64,000 nt of DNA from assembly GCF_041146395.1 (NCBI RefSeq), contig NC_090989.1, positions 284,939,343 to 285,003,342 on the forward strand, written 5' to 3'. Below the pieces are notes generated by a model. It was given only the letters and a program-made list of their open reading frames with translations, was not told the origin of the DNA and ran no database searches. Source of the stretch: Eulemur rufifrons (taxonomy: Eukaryota > Chordata > Mammalia > Primates > Lemuridae). Of this stretch, positions 53,599 through 64,000 are shown piece by piece (position 1 is the first letter of the stretch; the number at the start of each line of letters is the position of its first letter). Made by a program: the position numbers and the translations under genes.

Positions 53599-53791
53599 GC
53601 AGGGGCGGGCTGCCCGGGGTGGGGGTAGGGGTGGTCCGGGCTCGGCCGAGTGCGGTCCTCCGGCCGCCAGGGGCCGCTGTGGGCTGGGGCGGGCGGCCGG
53701 GCCGGGAGGGCGTGAGCGAGGTGCGGAAGGAGGTGCGCGGGCCCGGGAGCCGGGAGCGCGGTGTGCGGGGCGCGGGCCGGGGCCAGGTTCG

Positions 53792-53824
53792 AGTCTGGAC
53801 GACAAAGGCTGGAGGAGGCGGCGA
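53792..53824 (+). other. Second copy of the INPP5[12 protein letters not shown] coding motif
   Basis: These 33 bases translate to [11 protein letters not shown], identical to INPP5E residues 88-98 (54602-54634). The two DNA copies differ at 8 of 33 bases, and every changed codon is synonymous (S, D, K and three R codons). The copy lies in a stop-free plus-strand frame from 53288 to 54112 but is not joined to the known INPP5E frame. GT at 53826-53827 just after it is a possible weak donor. Its status (lost exon, alternative exon, duplicate) is unknown. Confidence 0.55.
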
Positions 53825-54340
53825 GGTGACCCCGGGGTGCAGGTCTCGGGCGGGGTGGGCGCGGGACCGGGATTCGGGGCCGGAGCCCGGGCGCGGTCGT
53901 TGCCCCGCCTGCCCGCGCTCCGCCCCGAGCGGCCGCAGGGGAGCGGGAGCGGGGTCCGGGTCGGGGTCGGGGCCCACCGCCGGCCCCCGCCCGCTTCCTC
54001 TACGGAGTGCGCACCGTCTGCGAGGCGGGCGCCCACCTGCCCCACGTCGTCCTTAGGAGCGTTAAATGCGCCTGAGGGAGCCGTGGGCCCTGACCGCGGG
54101 GTTTTCCTTTAGGGATTGCGGGGACTCCAGGGCATCCAGCCATGCAGCAGTGGCGTCTGTCCCTTTGGGACCCGCTCAGGCCTGAACAGGAGCCGCTACC
54201 GGGTTTCTTTTCTGTGCTGCGCCCCGTGACCTCTGACCTCGTATCCCTGACACTGCGTGTTGCTGGCGGCCCAGGGAGGCGGCCTCGCCAGGGAGGGTCA
54301 GGCTGTGGCCGCCCATGAGGGCTAGCGAGGCGGCCCGACC

Positions 54341-64000
<9,660 letters not shown>

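Larger units (their letters stand above)
53540..54120. promoter_or_regulatory. INPP5E: INPP5E CpG-island promoter
   Basis: A very G- and CpG-rich segment immediately after the SEC16A end, with no TATA box. The transcription start is not determined but should be in or near it; the coding ATG is at 54341. It contains an 18-bp perfect tandem duplication and G-quadruplex-prone runs, plus the peptide-like copy at 53792-53824. Confidence 0.75.

Noticed and set aside
53119..54045. 308-codon minus-strand open frame over the INPP5E CpG island
   Set aside because: Its core is a PRPRPR-type translation of the tandem G-rich repeat, so composition alone accounts for it.

Overview
The window is nuclear DNA from a strepsirrhine primate, most likely a lemur. 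Three vertebrate genes lie on the plus strand, split by canonical GT-AG introns. The dimeric Alu copies carry the lemur-type linker between their arms (near 11637 and 28991 on plus, near 37340 on minus), and old L1, MIR, L2, MaLR and hAT fossils surround them. The gene order NOTCH1 - SEC16A - INPP5E, all in one orientation, matches human 9q34.3 read in reverse.

Layout. 1-4300: the 3' end of NOTCH1 (last two ankyrin-coding exons in part, the large terminal exon, and a 1.7 kb 3' UTR). 4300-15150: intergenic DNA with an L1 tail, a MaLR LTR, a small hAT element and a nearly complete hAT/Charlie DNA transposon (9369-11973) with terminal inverted repeats, an 8-bp target duplication and a nested Alu. 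15150-15830: on the minus strand, the region matching human C9orf163, with its reading frame broken. 15900-17280: CpG-rich divergent promoter with an RFX X-box, a three-copy GC-box minisatellite, a CRE-like site and a YY1/TISU-like start. 16900-53450: SEC16A, with one non-coding and 30 coding exons that join in frame to about 2368 residues. 53540-54120: INPP5E CpG island, starting about 100 bp after the SEC16A poly(A) signal. 54341 to the window edge: INPP5E exons 1-9; only the final exon is missing.

The three genes act in different processes. NOTCH1 is a cell-surface receptor whose cleaved tail acts in transcription. SEC16A organises ER exit sites for COPII export. INPP5E is a ciliary phosphoinositide 5-phosphatase. 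SEC16A and INPP5E are packed so tightly that SEC16A termination and INPP5E initiation share a few hundred bases.

The observations most worth following are: a second copy of the INPP5E peptide [11 protein letters not shown], encoded in the INPP5E CpG island with only synonymous differences; the datable hAT/Charlie insertion; a perfect 16-bp long-range inverted repeat in the NOTCH1 3' UTR; a frameshifted C9orf163 counterpart; and an X-box in the SEC16A/C9orf163 divergent promoter. Exon limits were read by eye from splice signals and reading phase. Comparisons with human proteins come from memory, not from a search.
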